DNA from: Argyresthia goedartella
Taxonomy: Eukaryota; Arthropoda; Insecta; Lepidoptera; Argyresthiidae
NCBI GenBank assembly: GCA_949825045.1
Contig: OX463829.1
Location: forward strand, 27,182,715-27,246,714
Direction of reading: 5' to 3'
Length of the DNA stretch: 64,000 nucleotides
A program made the translations under genes and the position numbers. This document shows positions 21,336-31,791 of this stretch, one piece after another. Below the pieces are notes generated by a model. It was not told the DNA's origin and searched no databases. It saw nothing but the letters and a program-made list of their open reading frames with translations. Every line of letters starts with the position of its first letter. Position 1 is the stretch's first letter.

Positions 21336-22001
21336 ACATGTCTATTTTTGGACCACTAGCCAAAAGTAAATATGATTTGTGGAAAGAAATAAAAAATTGT
21401 TAAAAAACAATAACAACTTATCCTCTTTTAAATCCGCAGTTTACGCAACTTTGCAAATCCTAAATTTCTAGGCGCGTGCGGTCACCCTTGCGCTAAGCGA
21501 CCGAGAACGATAATAACTGGCGCGCGGTGAAAATTTTAATTTGTGTAAGGACAAGTGGCGAAAAAATTTGAGAAGAAAACCTCCATAGCGTGAAAAAATT
21601 TGGCTGGGGTCCAACAAGTACCATGTAGAAATATGAATATTTCCTCACGATGATTTATATCATCCTTAGAACTTCCGATAATAAAGATTGGAGAAATGTA
21701 AAATAAAGTCGTTAGGAGTAATACATGTTGGAGTATTGTACATGACTACGTATCAGCGATGAACCCTGCTATGTATTTCGACCACTAGTCAGATCAGTGA
21801 ACCATTTTCTGCGTCACTTTCGGGGCTCAAAACTATTTGGCTAGGTTGCGCAAAATATAAATATATGTTGGATAATTGCATTGCGAGTAACACGGTAACA
21901 TTCGATACTATCAGAATATCAGTTTTATAGGTCTGACAAAAAAGTGTAGTAATATTTATATTCTAAGCAACTTTATTGCAAATTCCTACATATATTTAAT
22001 T
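21336..22001. other. Upstream flank of the RLE LINE; weak SINE-C relic
   Basis: 'gaatatttcctcacgatgat', 'catccttagaacttccg' around 21630-21680 resemble SINE-C. The rest is AT-rich; the 5' UTR of the following LINE presumably lies here, but its start is not visible. Confidence 0.45.
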
Positions 22002-24914
22002 ATGAGCGCGCCTACAGCTCTGTGTCCCCACTGCCCCGGCTCGTTGAAGCAGTATGTCGTACCTCGTGGCTTGAGTGTGCATATTAGCCGCATTCACGGG
22101 AGTAACCAGTCGCGTCGCGGGCAACCCGCGCAGTCCCAGTTGCCCGCTCAAGATGCTCCGAGTGCCGCTCAGGTTGTTCCGAGTGCCGCTCAGGCTGCTC
22201 CAAGTGCCGCTCCGGAGGTAGGTGCGTCTTCATCTTCATTGGCGAATTTGTCTTCTCTGAGAAAAAGTGTGCGGGTGCTAAAGCACATTCCGAAGGGCGC
22301 TAGGTGTATAGCTGCTACGAAGTTATCGCAGGTGATCGGGCAATGCATCCAGTCCAATAATCTTCTGGATTGGCAAAGCCTGTTAACTTTTTCTTATTCT
22401 GCGCTCAGGGTTCCGTCTTCAGAAGACCGTAGGCGCTCTCTCACGTCAAAGGTGAAGGACAATGTTGCCAATGAAGGTTCGGGTGACGCACTAGCATCAC
22501 TTTTGGCTCCTGGGGGGGTTCCCTTTGGACAGAGGTCATTGTACAGGATTGTTGAATCCAAGGTGCACGATGGAGACCTCAGTGGTGCGGTCCGGGTTTT
22601 ATTGTCGGACTGCACCATTGCAGACGATAATGACGAAACGTTGTGTGCCTTGAGAGATAAACATCCCTTACCTGGCCGACCTTTGGACTCTCCTCGGGGG
22701 CCAGATCTTTCGTCAGAGTGCCTTTCTGTGGAGGTGGGCGAAGTGGCGCAGGCCATAGCCTCTTTTAGGAACGGATCTGCTGGTGGTTTGGATGGCTTGC
22801 GTCCGGAGCACCTAAAGGAGTTGACTTCGGTGGGGGCTGGTGACGGTGGGGTTGCACTTCTGGGTTCGTTATGCAGCCTGGCAAACTTTATGTTAAAGGG
22901 CATGGTTAATAGGGAGGTGTGCCCTTTTCTTTACGGTGCCTCTCTGTGTGCCTTAAAGAAGAAGGACGGGGGCATTCGCCCTATTGCTGTGGGGAGCGTT
23001 ATTCGCCGTTTGGTGGCGAAATTGAGCTGTGGTGCGGCGAGGGATGCCCTGGCATCGCTGTTTCAACCCGTGCAGTTGGGGTTTGGTGTAGCTCTTGGTT
23101 GTGAGGCTGCCATTCATGCAACCAGGTCTTTTGCTATGAGTAGAGACGCCTCAGACGACATCATAATAAAAGTTGACGTGAAAAACGCTTTTAATACCGT
23201 TGAGCGAGATGTCATTTTGAGCAAGGTGTTGGCCTGCTGTCCGTCTTTGTACCCTTTCCTGCACCAGTGCTATAGTGACCCAACCAATTTGTTTTATGGT
23301 GGAAATTTGATCCAATCGCGGGTTGGTGTACAACAGGGTGATCCTTTGGGTCCCATGCTTTTTAGCCTGGCAATTCAGGAGGTTGTGGCCTCGTTGCGTT
23401 CTTCGCTGAACGTGTGGTACCTGGACGACGGCACGATTGGTGGAAGTCCGGACGTGGTCATGGAGGATTTGGGAAGGCTAATACAGGGATTTTCTAACCT
23501 GGGACTTAGTCTTAATACTCAGAAGTGTGAGGTGTACTCCTGTTCTGGGCAATTCACGCAGGAGTTGAGCGCTGACATCCATGCGGTTGTGCCGGGTGTT
23601 GTCCATGTAGCCAGGGAGGATTTTACACTTCTGGGAGCCCCTATTTTCCCGGAGGGTATACCGCGGGTTATTAAGACAAAGATAGATATTTTCGCGGCTT
23701 CCAAAAAGCACCTCAAGCAGCTCTCCGCCCATGTTGCCCTGACTATTTGAAAAAGTTGTCTCTCTTTTCCGAGACTAACTTATTCCGTTAGGACTGCTCC
23801 GGTTTGGTTGCATAGACAGGCAACTGTAAGTTATGATGCGGTATTAAAGGATTTACTGGAGTGCATCATTAATGTGGAAATGTCCTCGACTCAGTGGGCG
23901 CAGGCTGCGCTGCCGATCCGGCATGGGGGTTTAGGTGTGCGACGCTTACAGGACACCGAGCTTCCAGCCTTTTTGGCTTCTTCGCATGGTGTTGTGGAAC
24001 TCGTAACTCATATCTTGGGTATTAATGGTGACGGGTTTTGCATCCCTTTTGCGGAGGAGGCGGAGGGCTTATGGAAGGCTCGTTGTCCTGGAAGGGATCT
24101 GCCGGAGAGGTTGGATAGTCAGCGCGCGTGGGACGAGGCCATGTGTGAGGTGACTCGGGACGAGCTGCTTGCTCAGTCTGTGGGACCTGAGTTGGCGCGG
24201 TTGCGCGCGGTTTCTCAGCCCGACTCGGGCATGTGGCTGCACGCATTACCTTCTCCACAGCTAGGCACTCTCTTGGACAATGATTCATTGCGTGTGGCAG
24301 TTGCCTTGCGTTTGGGATGCACAATCTGTCAGCCGCATCATTGCGTTTGTGGGGCATGGGTGGATGGTTTGGGTCGCCATGGCCTTCACTGCGTCAGGAG
24401 CGCTGGCAGGTTTTCTCGGCACCACGCAATTAATGACATTGTCCGTAGGGCTTTGGTTTCGGCCAGCGTTCCCAGTGTGCTGGAGCCGCCTGGTCTGTGC
24501 CGTTCGGATGGGAAGCGTCCTGACGGACTGACATTGGTGCCATGGGAGAGAGGGCGGTCTCTTTTGTGGGATGCAACTTGTGTCTGCACGTTCGCAGCCT
24601 CCCATGTGGTTTCCACAACAGCCACTGCAGGTGCTGCGGCTGAATCAGCCGCTAGGCTGAAGTATCAAAAGTATGCCGCTCTAGCTAACAGCTACATTTT
24701 CGTGCCGCTTGCTGTCGAGACGACTGGGGTGTGGGGGATACAAGGCAGACTATTTGTGAAAGAGTTGGGCCGACGCCTCAGAGACAGAGGTTTTGACCAC
24801 CGCTCCGGGGCATTTCTCATGCAGAGGATTTCCTTGGCTGTGCAGCGGGGTAACGCTGCCAGTGTCTTGGTAACCTTTGGAAGGGAGATGTCCTGGGGCG
24901 GATTGTTTAGTTAG
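22002..24914 (+). pseudogene. Single-ORF LINE with restriction-like endonuclease (R2-superclade type), one nonsense codon
   Basis: One frame of 970 codons is broken only by TGA at 23748-23750. In order: a C2H2 finger (C8, C11, H27, H32); a 7-residue repeat (APSAAQV-type, x3, residues about 52-73); RT with motif A Asp392 in KVDVKNAFN, motif B VGVQQGDPLGP (441 on) and motif C YLDD (473-476); thumb; a Cys/His cluster (C773, C776, C781, C783, then RHGLHC); and a C-terminal nuclease with Pro840-Asp841, Asp857 in LLWDATC and a later RLKYQKY, matching the PD...D...K-x(2)-KY layout of R2-type restriction-like endonucleases. The protein would nick its target and prime reverse transcription there. Codon use is GC-richer than the surroundings, suggesting youth. 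The clade (R2, Utopia or another) is undecided. The frame starts at ATG 22002 and ends at TAG 24912-24914. Confidence 0.85.
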
Positions 24915-25013
24915 TTTTTGGCATATAGATATATTATTTTATTGTTGATAGAATATTATTATTAATTTGTAATAGTGCATGATACTTGTACTTTTTTTGA
25001 ATGTTTGATTGAT
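24915..25013 (+). other. Short 3' UTR of the RLE LINE
   Basis: AT-rich, about 100 bases, directly abutting a palindromic MITE. No poly(A) or simple tail is evident. Confidence 0.5.
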
Positions 25014-25183
25014 ATTTCAACTTTTACTATGAAACCGATTCGATCAGAGCAGCTTTTTTTTTACTTCTCTCCAAACATTTTGTGCCGAGCATTCAGCTGA
25101 CGTGTATGGGGAAGTCAAAAATAAAGTTGCCCTGATCAAATCGGTCTCTTAGTGAAAGTTGTTCAGGATGATGTCCCTATTTA
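25014..25183. mobile_element. Palindromic MITE, ends trimmed
   Basis: Left arm 'actatgaaaccgattcgatc', right arm 'gatcaaatcggtctcttagt' and 'gttgttcaggatgatgtccc' match 8270-8462. The outer CAACCCCC termini are missing on both sides. Confidence 0.75.
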
Positions 25184-25199
25184 TTTAATGGTATGGCTT

Positions 25200-28190
25200 G
25201 AATGAATGAAAAGGTTACAGGGGAATATTCAATGTGCTAAGCCAGTTGGCCGCGTCAGGAGGAAGGTCAAATAGATCTCGGGGGGGTCCATTGTAAGCTG
25301 TCAAAGGGCAGCGCAGAACGATGTGCTCCATGGTTTGTTTGTATTTCTACCCCGCACTCACACATGGCACTATCTCTCCAACCCCACTTGTGTCGGAAGT
25401 AGTTGCACCGACCGTGCCCAGTCCGGAGTCTGTTCAGGCGGCACCATTGGTTGCGCGGTAAGCCGAAACCCGGTAACCTGGACGTAGGGTCCAGGTCGTT
25501 CACGGTCGTTCCAACAGTAGCTTGGTTCCACTCTGACTTCCAGCTCTCGGAGAGGTCGTACTGGGGTGAGTTTTTTGCTGAAGCGTAAGGTGGGTTTTGA
25601 GACTTGAGCCGGTGCGGGGGTGGTCTGCAGAAGTAGTTGTGTGCAGGCAGACTGGGCTGGGCTCGTATCTTATCGGTTTCTCTGTTCAGTGTCTGTCTTC
25701 TACGGAGGTGTGGAGGGGCGATGTGACTCAGGACGGGCAGCCAATGAGTAGGAGTCGATTTAACGGTACCGGAGATAAAGCGCATGGTGTCATTTAGTTT
25801 GGCGTCCAGTTTGTCTACATGGGCACTGTTCAGCGAGACCGGGGCACCATAATCGGCAGCGGAGTAGAGCAGGGATATGCCGGATGTACGCAGGCAGTTG
25901 GCGGTTGCACCCCACGATGTACCGCAGAGTTTATGGATAATGTTATTTCTGGTTGCAACCTTTTGTGATAACTTCGAAAGGTGCTCCCTATAAGTCAGGG
26001 ACCTATTGAGGATGACTCCAAGATACTTTGGGCAGGGGCTGTACTTAAGAATCTGGCCGTTGAAAGGGATTTGTGGTTTATAGTTTGATGCCTTATTGTT
26101 TAGATGGAAGCATGACACCTTCGTCTTGCTTGCACTGGGAATTAGGCGCCAGGATTTCAGGTAGTCTCCCATGATTTCCAGGTCGGTAGCCAAGACCGAT
26201 TCTCCCATGCTGAAATCTCTGCTCTGCGTGACGAGCGCGATGTCATCGGCGTATATAAATTTAATACCCTTATTTTGAGGGAGGTCGTGGATAAAGAGGT
26301 TAAAAAGTTGAGGGGCCAGCACTGAACCTTGTGGTAGTCCGTCGTTTAGTATTCTAGTGCGACTTTTGGCGTTTCCTAGGTGGACTTTGAATTGGCGTTC
26401 GGTCAGCATGCTTGAGATAAGGTTTGCTATCTCTCTACTTGGAATTGCGGTCAGGATTTTGTAGACGAGGCCTTGTCTCCAGACAGTGCCGTTAGGTCTA
26501 TGAAAACTGCGGTGGACGTAAGCTGCTTTTGAAAACCGGACTCAATGGGTGAGTGATAGGACCAGGTCTGTGCAGTTTCTACCTCTTCGGAAGCCGGCTT
26601 ACTCTGGCGGTGTGACTGCTTCAATATATGGTTTAATTCTGCCAAGCAGGACTCTTTCCAGCAGTTTGTAGACGCAACTGAGAAGTGCTATGGGACGGTA
26701 GTTTTACGGCAATTGTTCTGTTTTTCCAGGTTTGAGTGTTGCTATTACTTTAGCTATCTTAAATTGTTTGGGGAGTCTATTGTATGCTAGGATGTCAGAG
26801 AACAGGACGGTAGTCCAGCTTACTGCGGCATGACCAATGTGTTTGAGGAATTCATTGAAGATCTTGTCAGGCACAGCAGCCTTGTTATTTTTCAGGAGCT
26901 TGATTCCGAAAGGTCTGGAGAGGTGTGGGTTTGAGGGTGCACACTCTTTGAGGTTCTTAAGACTCCTTTTGATCTTTTTGGTGAAAATCTTATCGCGTTT
27001 GGCTCGGGTTACCTGAACCATTGGAGCAGCTATGGCGTCGGGGCTTGCGCCTTTGCACACATTCTGCGTGTGGTGTTTACCTGTTAGGCTATTCAACGTT
27101 TTCCAGGCTTTACGACTAGATTTTCTGTCCATTTGTTCTACCACAGTCTTTCACTTCTCTTTTCTGTGGGAATCGAGAGCCTGGAGTAGTTGTGCACCTT
27201 TATTGTGGTCTCCTGTGTTTTTGTACTCCCTATATAGGTCTTTGCTTTCGGCATTACAACCTGGGATATATTCTTTTCTAAAGCCTCTGGGTATGGTTTT
27301 CTTGGCTGTTCGGATGATTATGTTGATAAATTTGTCACAGTTTGCGACGGTCGGCTCAAGGTCCGCGGATAGTAGGTCTGAGTCGAGCTTCTCCTTGAAT
27401 CCCTCCCAGTCAGCTCGGTTGAAATTCCACCTTGGCAGAGGCATCGAGTTAGACAGCATGATTTTCAGGCCAACGTCCAGTATGACAGGTCGGTGTTGGC
27501 TCTTAGGGAAGACAGGCAGGACTAGACGGGTTGAAGGTAGGGGTTAGTCTAGAGAGTCTTTCGATACGAATGCGAGGTCGGGATTATAGTCTTTGTTCCA
27601 CCTCGCTGAATGGAAGGTACCCATGTCTTTGGCGTCAAACACTAGGTGAAGGTCGAGGTGTTCCGCCCATTGCACCAGCTGTTCCCCGTTTTCGTCTGTC
27701 TTCTGATACCGCCAGTTAGTGTGATGGCTATTGAAATCACCCATGTAAACACAGGGGTGGGTGTGCTGTGGTGGACTTGACTGAGACCACTTGGCGTTAG
27801 GTGGTTTGTAGACATTTATAAGGGTCAAGTCGTCGACTTTTATAGTAATGGTAAAAATCTGGTGGTCATCATTTGCATTTCGAAGTTGGACACCCCTGAG
27901 GGAGGATTTTGCGTATGTGGCTATGCCGTATTGGCGGTGATGGAGAGCCTTTACTAAGTTATAACCCGGGAGCTAGCCCCTCCTGTCGAGATCTGGCGTG
28001 TCTTTAGTATGTGTTTCCTGAATGTGTACGATGTCAATCTTTTGGTCGTGTAATGTCCTAATTAAGAAGTCACATTTTGAGGCGCTTATGCCTTCTATGT
28101 TCAGCTGCAGGATGCGGACGGATGGTCCAACATTCTTGGTCGTTGGGCTCTGAGAAGAGTCTTTTAGATTTGTAGTAACCATTTTAAGGT
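25200..28190 (-). pseudogene. EN-RT LINE (I/jockey-like), degraded but nearly full ORF2
   Basis: On the minus strand one frame covers most of the element: AP-endonuclease start RILQLNIEGISASKCDFLI and IVHIQETH (28130-28000), HRQYGIATYAKSSL, INVYKPPNAKW and GDFNSHHTNW (27820-27700), linker, NYRPIALLS and FRRGRNCTD (about 26700-26590), motif A VFIDLTA (one frame off), motif B NDGLPQGSVLAP and motif C YADD (26280-26240), GVILNRSLTYREHL, THWLPVLSHIAPPHLRR and a C-terminal RLRTGHGRCNYFRHKWG with CxCG. In-frame stops fall near 27544, 27151 and 26704, and a pair of compensating frameshifts lies at 26410-26650. No ORF1 is seen upstream. Clade placement is tentative. Confidence 0.88.
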
Positions 28191-28455
28191 TATGATATCT
28201 TCTTAGTGTAGCCTATTTGCCTATGGTTTCTAGTTCGTTTAGCACTACCCGGAGGACACGTGCAGGGTTTCGGTGGGTACACTCCCGCGGACGCGAACTA
28301 GAATCATCCCCCAAATGATGTCCCTAATAACTCTGAACAATCCATAACCAAAATATTATGATTATACAAAATGCTTTCTCATAAACAAGATATACTTTTT
28401 GACAGTTTTTAAAAGTATTTATTAAGTATTTTGACAACCCAGTCGCATACCAGGC
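28191..28455. other. Flank between LINE and mariner relic
   Basis: A GC-rich block (28250-28320) may be 5' sequence of the LINE. 'gatgtccctaataactctga' at 28318 is a scrap of the palindromic MITE family. Confidence 0.45.
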
Positions 28456-29516
28456 CACCCAGAAAGTTTTGCGTTTTTTTTTTACTTATGAGACACCAGC
28501 CAGTTACAATTTGTTTCGAAAACTTGGTCATTTAAAAGTGTAAACAATGGTAAAAGGTAATACTGGTGTATTCTCTCCAATACACCAGTATTACCAGCAT
28601 GATAAACTATCGTGAGGCAATGAAAAATGGATCTGCAACGCGAACATTTTCGTGCGAAGATTTTTTACGACTTTGAATCTTATTTAAAACCAGATGAATC
28701 GTTTTATCGATATCGACTATCTTTTATGGACCAAATAGATAAAGCAACCATGTACTGCTGGTATGATTAATTTAAGTGGGGTCGCTTAATTTTGAGAGTA
28801 AGGACCGGTCCACAGGATGCGTTGTGGTGCCTCTGCGGCATAGGAATCGTGTGGCTTCACCTTAATGGCAGAAAATGTACTGGCTGTAAAAATCTGATTC
28901 AACAAAACAGGTGAAAGACATACGTGGAGATTCAACATATTCTGCAGATTGGATCGGAAAGCGTCCATGACATTTAACATAGCCACGTTTGCGTGAGAAG
29001 GATTGTTGTGAGCTGGTTACATCACAAACTCACGATACTCCCGAGACGAATGGTTGCGTGGAATAGTGCCACAATATGATTGATAAATTCAAAGCCGGTT
29101 CTTCCCGCCGTGTTTGCGATATCATAACAGGTGAAGAACCTTTGATTTACCAATACGATCCAGACACAAAGCGCATTTTAACAGCATGTTTCAAAATGAA
29201 CCAACGCCTACGAAACTAATGCGATGGATCGCTTTAGTTTCTGTGGGAAAAAATATCGCCAGGTTTTTTCTTCTTAACTGGGTATTTAGTGTCAATTCTC
29301 TTACGAAATCAAAGAAGCATTAATGCGGAGTGGTACGCTACCAAATGCTAGCCAGACATTTGTTTTCAGTATATGTTATTGCACACGAAATCAGCGGCAG
29401 ACTGGAAAAAGTGCTTTATATAGATGCTGGTGGGGTGTTCTTTGAAAATATGTGATTGATAAGAAAAGTATAACCTATAGAACATTTTAAATTTTTTCGC
29501 AAAACTTTCTGAGTGT
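28456..29516 (+). pseudogene. mariner relic (second subfamily)
   Basis: Ends CACCCAGAAAGTTTTGCG (28456-28473) and its complement at 29499-29516 match at 17 of 18 bases. Between them the start MDLQREHFRAKIFYDFES is readable at 28627, as are MYCWYD (with stop) and later CDIITGEEPLIYQYDPDTK, the eroded first catalytic block. Stops and frameshifts are frequent and no full catalytic triad survives. It differs from the mariner at 11790 in its ends. Confidence 0.8.
28556..28595. repeat. Perfect short-loop palindrome (17-bp stem)
   Basis: Arms 28556-28572 and 28579-28595 are exact reverse complements with loop CTCTCC. It lies in the 5' leader of the mariner relic, which is otherwise full of mutations. 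Confidence 0.95.
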
Positions 29517-30574
29517 CACGTATTTCAGTTACACACACAAATCGTACCTAAAGGCGAGTTATCATCATTCCCATCATGTTTACTCTGATTTGTATATTTG
29601 CTTTGCTGAGACTAACCGACCTAACGTAAGCTAGACCACTGCCAGACTATTTTAGCTCATATGACGCTTGAAATACAGTGCAACTCCAACGCTGAAAGGC
29701 AGCTCTGAAAGGACCTATAGTAATAGCTTCTGCCCTAACGGTAATCAAATAAGTCAGTGCTGTGTATTTTACTATTTCGGTCGACACGATATGAGGGGTG
29801 GTATTAGCACTAAACTACCAGTAAATAAATAATTGGATTATTCAATCCATAAACTCAGTTTAACGTTTTATGAAGTTTTTCTCTGACTAATTAAAGTTCC
29901 TTATTACAACTTTATTATTGGACTAACTGAGCATCCTTTAAAGAGCCTTCAACTGTTTGTCATTAAATACTATCGTGTTTATAAGTTTTACCCCCATGTC
30001 AAATCCACAAAGTCCCCTAAGAAGTATAGGTACTTCAAAAAGTATCGTAGTACAGTCATTCAATTGTCATTTTTTAGCAAATTTACTTAATCGTACAAAT
30101 GCATGTACAGATGTAGTGAATAATCCTTTCCTATCGGCAAAACTCGGAACAACGATAACACCCGAATGGTGCCGATGTGTCTATGAATTACTGTATTATT
30201 AAATTACGTGTAGGTATCAAATAAATCGCATACTTTATTTATCAATGTCAAATGACAAAGACGACGACGTTTAGTAAGACAAAAACGAACATTTCCGAGA
30301 AAACACGAAAGGAAAGGATTATTCACTACATCTGTAACAGATAGGTGCATTAAGTAGTCCAAAAGAGGTTACTATGGACACCATCTTAACTAAGCACTAA
30401 GACTGGCAAAATTAAACAGAAGAAATTGAAGAGTGCAGAAAATGTTCTAGTTCTACTACTAGTAAAACAAAACGTATAGAAAAAAATAATCGTGGGGAAA
30501 AACGCGAATGGAAAAAAAATGCAAGGAAAATATTTCGGAAAAATTATCTATACTTTTACTATCTTTTCCAAATC
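29517..30574. other. Mostly unassigned
   Basis: Contains a foldback pair (listed separately). No recognisable gene. Confidence 0.4.
30090..30352. mobile_element. Foldback element with about 45-bp arms
   Basis: 'cagatgtagtgaataatcct' at 30108 returns as its reverse complement 'aggattattcactacatctg' at 30315, with the arms extending outward to ACTTAAT / ATTAAGT. About 175 bases separate the arms. Probably a non-autonomous DNA element; no target duplication identified. Confidence 0.55.
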
Positions 30575-30718
30575 TGGGGGTTTTGAAATTGCCATTTGAG
30601 CAATTTAAAAAGCGTCTTGTCTTTTTCGAAAAAGGGATATTACAATGTTTTATTGTGGGGTCACGCTGCGAATGCTAATAGTATATTTATTCTGCAGAAA
30701 CGGGCTGTTCGTGCAATT

Positions 30719-30827
30719 CGTTCAGTCTCGTTCTGACCGGTAAGCGGAGCGCACGCGTACAAAACATCTCGCGCCTTTCTAACGTCCGCGCATCGCTACT
30801 CGCCATTAGATTCACAAAAGTAAAAGA
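30719..30827 (+). promoter_or_regulatory. LINE 5' UTR with candidate initiator
   Basis: The element begins at or next to TTCAGTCTCG (30721-30730), containing TCAGTC, a match to the arthropod initiator TCAKTY. Insect LINEs commonly use such an internal promoter at +1 with a downstream element near +30; GCACG at 30751 fits that element only partly. This is inference from sequence alone. Confidence 0.45.
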
Positions 30828-31739
30828 GTGATTATGGAGTGTCAAAAGTGTAAAAAGGTGCTTGCTAAGAAAGGATCACACTTCATGTGCCAAGGTCCAT
30901 GCCAAGGTACTTTTCACAAGGGGTGTGTGAAGGGTTTAGCAGCAGATATGAAGAACGGGCGTAACAGAATTCACTGCAATAACTGTGAGGAAGAGGGCTC
31001 TGAGGACGAAGAAAATGAGGATGAGTCACAGGATTTTACTAAAATTCTTAAGGACATTCAGCGTAAAGTAAGCACAATTCCAGGGCTAAAAAAACAACTT
31101 GATTCTATTACACAAAGTATGAGTTTACTATCTGACAAGTTTGACTCGCTAATTGAGGAACATGAACAGTCGAAAAAGAAAATCAACAAGCTCGAAAAGG
31201 CCGTCGAAAATGTCACTAATAAATGTGTTTATCTAGAAAAATGCAATATTGCTCTTGAACAGAAGGTAGAGGACTTCGAGCAAAAGTCACGTAAACACAA
31301 CATAGTGATTGCGGGCGTCGAGCAACTACCCGACGAGAATGTGAGGGTGATTGTCACCAAGATTGCGGAGAACATCAACGTGAGCTGTTCGGACATTGAA
31401 TGGGCCAAGCGCAGTGCACCCATGAAGTCAGGCAGCAAACCGGCATCTATAATTGTAGGCTTCAAGACCTCGGGAACCGAATCTCGTGACAGTTGGCTAT
31501 CCAATCGTCGCAACTTGAAAGACACGACCAGTAACATGCTAACAAACGGATCGGCTGTGAACAAAGTATACATCAATGAGGATTTAACACATAGCGCGCG
31601 CGCACTGCTTTGGAATACGAAAGAACACCTACACGGGGCGTACAAGTACATCTGGGTGTCCAACGGCAAAATTCTAGTAAAAAAACCGATGGAGAAAAAT
31701 CTATTTGCGTGCGCAATGAAAGTGATATTAACAACTTAA
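30828..31739 (+). CDS. LINE ORF1 protein (PHD-like finger, coiled coil, RRM-like domain)
   Basis: 303 codons, unbroken. Residues about 5-53 form a Cys/His-rich finger (MECQKCKK...FMCQGPCQGTFHKGC...HCNNC) of PHD type. An acidic linker follows (SEDEENEDESQD), then a heptad-like coiled coil (about 70-155: IPGLKKQLDSITQSMSLLSD, KKINKLEKAVENV). From about 158, RKHNIVIAGVEQLPDENVR up to about 280 looks like the RNA-binding fold of L1-type ORF1 proteins. The expected role is to coat LINE RNA as a trimer. The start is ATG 30828; a second ATG two codons on is also possible. Confidence 0.88.
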   Translation: MIMECQKCKKVLAKKGSHFMCQGPCQGTFHKGCVKGLAADMKNGRNRIHCNNCEEEGSEDEENEDESQDFTKILKDIQRKVSTIPGLKKQLDSITQSMSLLSDKFDSLIEEHEQSKKKINKLEKAVENVTNKCVYLEKCNIALEQKVEDFEQKSRKHNIVIAGVEQLPDENVRVIVTKIAENINVSCSDIEWAKRSAPMKSGSKPASIIVGFKTSGTESRDSWLSNRRNLKDTTSNMLTNGSAVNKVYINEDLTHSARALLWNTKEHLHGAYKYIWVSNGKILVKKPMEKNLFACAMKVILTT

Positions 31740-31791
31740 TCATTAAAAAATAATGTCTTCTTATGTGTAGGTACCTATAGTGTTTAAATAA

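Noticed and set aside
23748..23750. TGA read as selenocysteine in the RLE LINE
   Set aside because: No LINE protein is known to me to use selenocysteine and I saw no SECIS-like element; a point mutation is the simpler explanation.
22394..24625. Several minus-strand ORFs of 60-170 codons
   Set aside because: Opposite-strand shadows of the GC-rich LINE frame; no independent domains.
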